NCBI GenBank assembly: GCA_002842855.1
Contig: PHEE01000003.1
Span: 124,001 to 188,000, forward strand
Reading direction: 5' to 3'
DNA from: Alphaproteobacteria bacterium HGW-Alphaproteobacteria-4
Lineage (GTDB): Bacteria > Pseudomonadota > Alphaproteobacteria > Rhodobacterales > Rhodobacteraceae
Length of the DNA: 64,000 nt
Shown piece after piece: positions 63,267-64,000 of the stretch; position 1 is the first letter of the stretch, and every line of letters starts with the position of its first letter. The notes under the pieces are model-generated. The model worked only from the letters and a program-made list of their open reading frames with translations, ran no database searches and was not told the origin of the DNA. The translations under genes were made by a program, and so were the position numbers.

Positions 63267-64000
63267 TCAAAGCCGACGGAACGTCGCATATTGCGGTGCC
63301 CGGCCCTCGCGCAGCGCCTTGGCCTCATAGCGGGTCCGGACCCAATCGTCCCAAGGCGCCGCCCCGACCGAGACCAGCCCGAACCCCGCCTGCGGCACTT
63401 CTTCCAGCGCTTGGCGCATATAGTCCGCAATGTCGGTGGCCACCCGAAACTCGGCCCCCGGTGCCAACGCCCGCGCCAGCGGCCCGAGATGGTCGGCAGT
63501 CACGAACCGGCGTCGATGGTGCCGCCGCTTCGGCCAGGGGTCCGGGTAGTTCAGAAACGCCTTGGCAATTACCCCCGCAGGCAGCACATCCAGCAGATCG
63601 CGGGCATCGCCGGGGTAAACCGCAAGGTTGCCCACCCCCGCCGCGCGGATCTTGCCCAAGAGCATCGCGACACCGTTGATGTAGGGCTCGCACCCGACGA
63701 TCCCCACCTCGGGGTAGCGCGCCGCCATCGCCACCATGTGCTCGCCGCCGCCAAACCCGACCTCAAGCCAAAGCGGTCGCGCATCGCCAAAAAGGGCTAC
63801 CGGGTCGATCACATTCCGCTCCGGGTTTTCCTCGCGCGAAATTCCCGCCGGGCACAAATCGCCCAGATCATCAGCCAGATACCCCTTTTGCGCCCGGCGC
63901 AACGTGTGGCCAAAGCGGCGGCCATAGAAATTGCGCCAGGCAGAGCGGGGCGCATCAGGGTTCGGGTCGTTCGGGTTCGGAGCGTTCGGGGGCGTTTCAC
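63267..64000 (-). CDS. trmB: tRNA (guanine-N7-)-methyltransferase, 5' end outside the window
   Basis: Makes m7G46 in tRNA using S-adenosylmethionine. Visible motifs are E-V-G-F-G-G-G-E-H near the SAM site, G-C-E-P-Y-I-N-G, the N-Y-P-D-P-W-P-K-R-R-H-H-R-R-R active-site segment and the C-terminal R-T-R-Y-E-A-K-A. The reading frame continues to the window edge through R-S-A-W-R-N-F-Y-G-R-R-F-G-H and a Pro/Asn-rich N-terminus, so the start codon lies beyond 64000. The gene is partial here, not truncated. Confidence 0.95.
   Translation of the reverse strand, partial: ETPPNAPNPNDPNPDAPRSAWRNFYGRRFGHTLRRAQKGYLADDLGDLCPAGISREENPERNVIDPVALFGDARPLWLEVGFGGGEHMVAMAARYPEVGIVGCEPYINGVAMLLGKIRAAGVGNLAVYPGDARDLLDVLPAGVIAKAFLNYPDPWPKRRHHRRRFVTADHLGPLARALAPGAEFRVATDIADYMRQALEEVPQAGFGLVSVGAAPWDDWVRTRYEAKALREGRAPQYATFRRL

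Noticed and set aside
1..64000. tRNA or rRNA genes, CRISPR arrays, insertion sequences, prophage or plasmid functions
   Set aside because: No cloverleaf-like sequence, spaced direct repeats, transposase, integrase or replication gene was recognised.

Overview
The window reads as ordinary chromosomal DNA of a high-GC alphaproteobacterium, most likely order Rhodobacterales (Rhodobacteraceae/Roseobacter group). The evidence is three solute-uptake systems in 40 kb (two DctPQM TRAP transporters and one sugar ABC transporter), the order irr-fabA-fabB-fabI, the order aroA-cmk-rpsA-ihfB-lapA-trpF-trpB, and many ATGA start/stop overlaps. I see no rRNA, tRNA, CRISPR array, transposase, integrase or phage gene. 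No gap between genes exceeds 300 bases; the longest (1-246, 9225-9498, 22275-22533, 58616-58880) hold regulatory signals.

Layout. 0.2-9.2 kb: a TRAP transporter operon ending in a shikimate-dehydrogenase-like gene, two divergent GntR/FCD regulators, and a GntR - FGGY kinase - fucose-isomerase-like operon; together these look like uptake and catabolism of an unidentified carboxylate or sugar acid. 9.5-14.1 kb: three large, poorly characterised envelope genes (a possible phosphodiester-glycosidase-like protein, an SUMF1-fold protein, and a convergent membrane-anchored proline-rich protein). 14.3-16.8 kb: an HAD, an alpha/beta hydrolase and a threonine-dehydratase-like enzyme in one operon. 16.9-20.7 kb: fatty-acid genes fabI, fabB, fabA beside irr. 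20.7-22.3 kb: a two-gene unit in which an 88-residue exported peptide with Ser-Glu-Pro repeats overlaps a HPr-kinase-like/PqqD fusion. 22.5-27.3 kb: small secreted protein, DUF2237, serine hydrolase, pth, rplY, MFS transporter.

27.3-34.5 kb: LacI regulator, sugar ABC transporter, GH63-like hydrolase and PIG-L deacetylase, apparently one unit for uptake and cleavage of an (acetylated) glycoside. 34.5-44.6 kb: RpiR regulator divergent from an N-formylglutamate-amidohydrolase-like gene, a second TRAP transporter, a glutamine-synthetase-like ligase, an aldehyde dehydrogenase, an iron alcohol dehydrogenase and a FAD amino-acid oxidase. The set fits gamma-glutamylation-dependent breakdown of an amine or amino alcohol. 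44.7-48.2 kb: yjbH-yjbF exopolysaccharide pair and a CAP-domain protein. 48.3-51.4 kb: zinc uptake (znuB-znuC-zur divergent from znuA with a Zur box between). 51.4-53.8 kb: a degenerate 2-dehydro-3-deoxygalactonokinase homologue, an aldose 1-epimerase and a MarR/GbsR regulator. 53.8-55.4 kb: a membrane-bound LuxR-type regulator with two PepSY-like exported proteins that end in Asp/His-rich tails. 55.6-64 kb: trpB, GNAT, trpF, lapA, ihfB, rpsA, cmk, a membrane protein, aroA and the 3' part of trmB, which runs off the window.

The most promising candidates for undescribed biology are the SEP-repeat peptide with its HprK/PqqD partner, the 9.5-14.1 kb envelope trio, and the Asp/His-tail operon. 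All assignments come from reading motifs; no database search was run.
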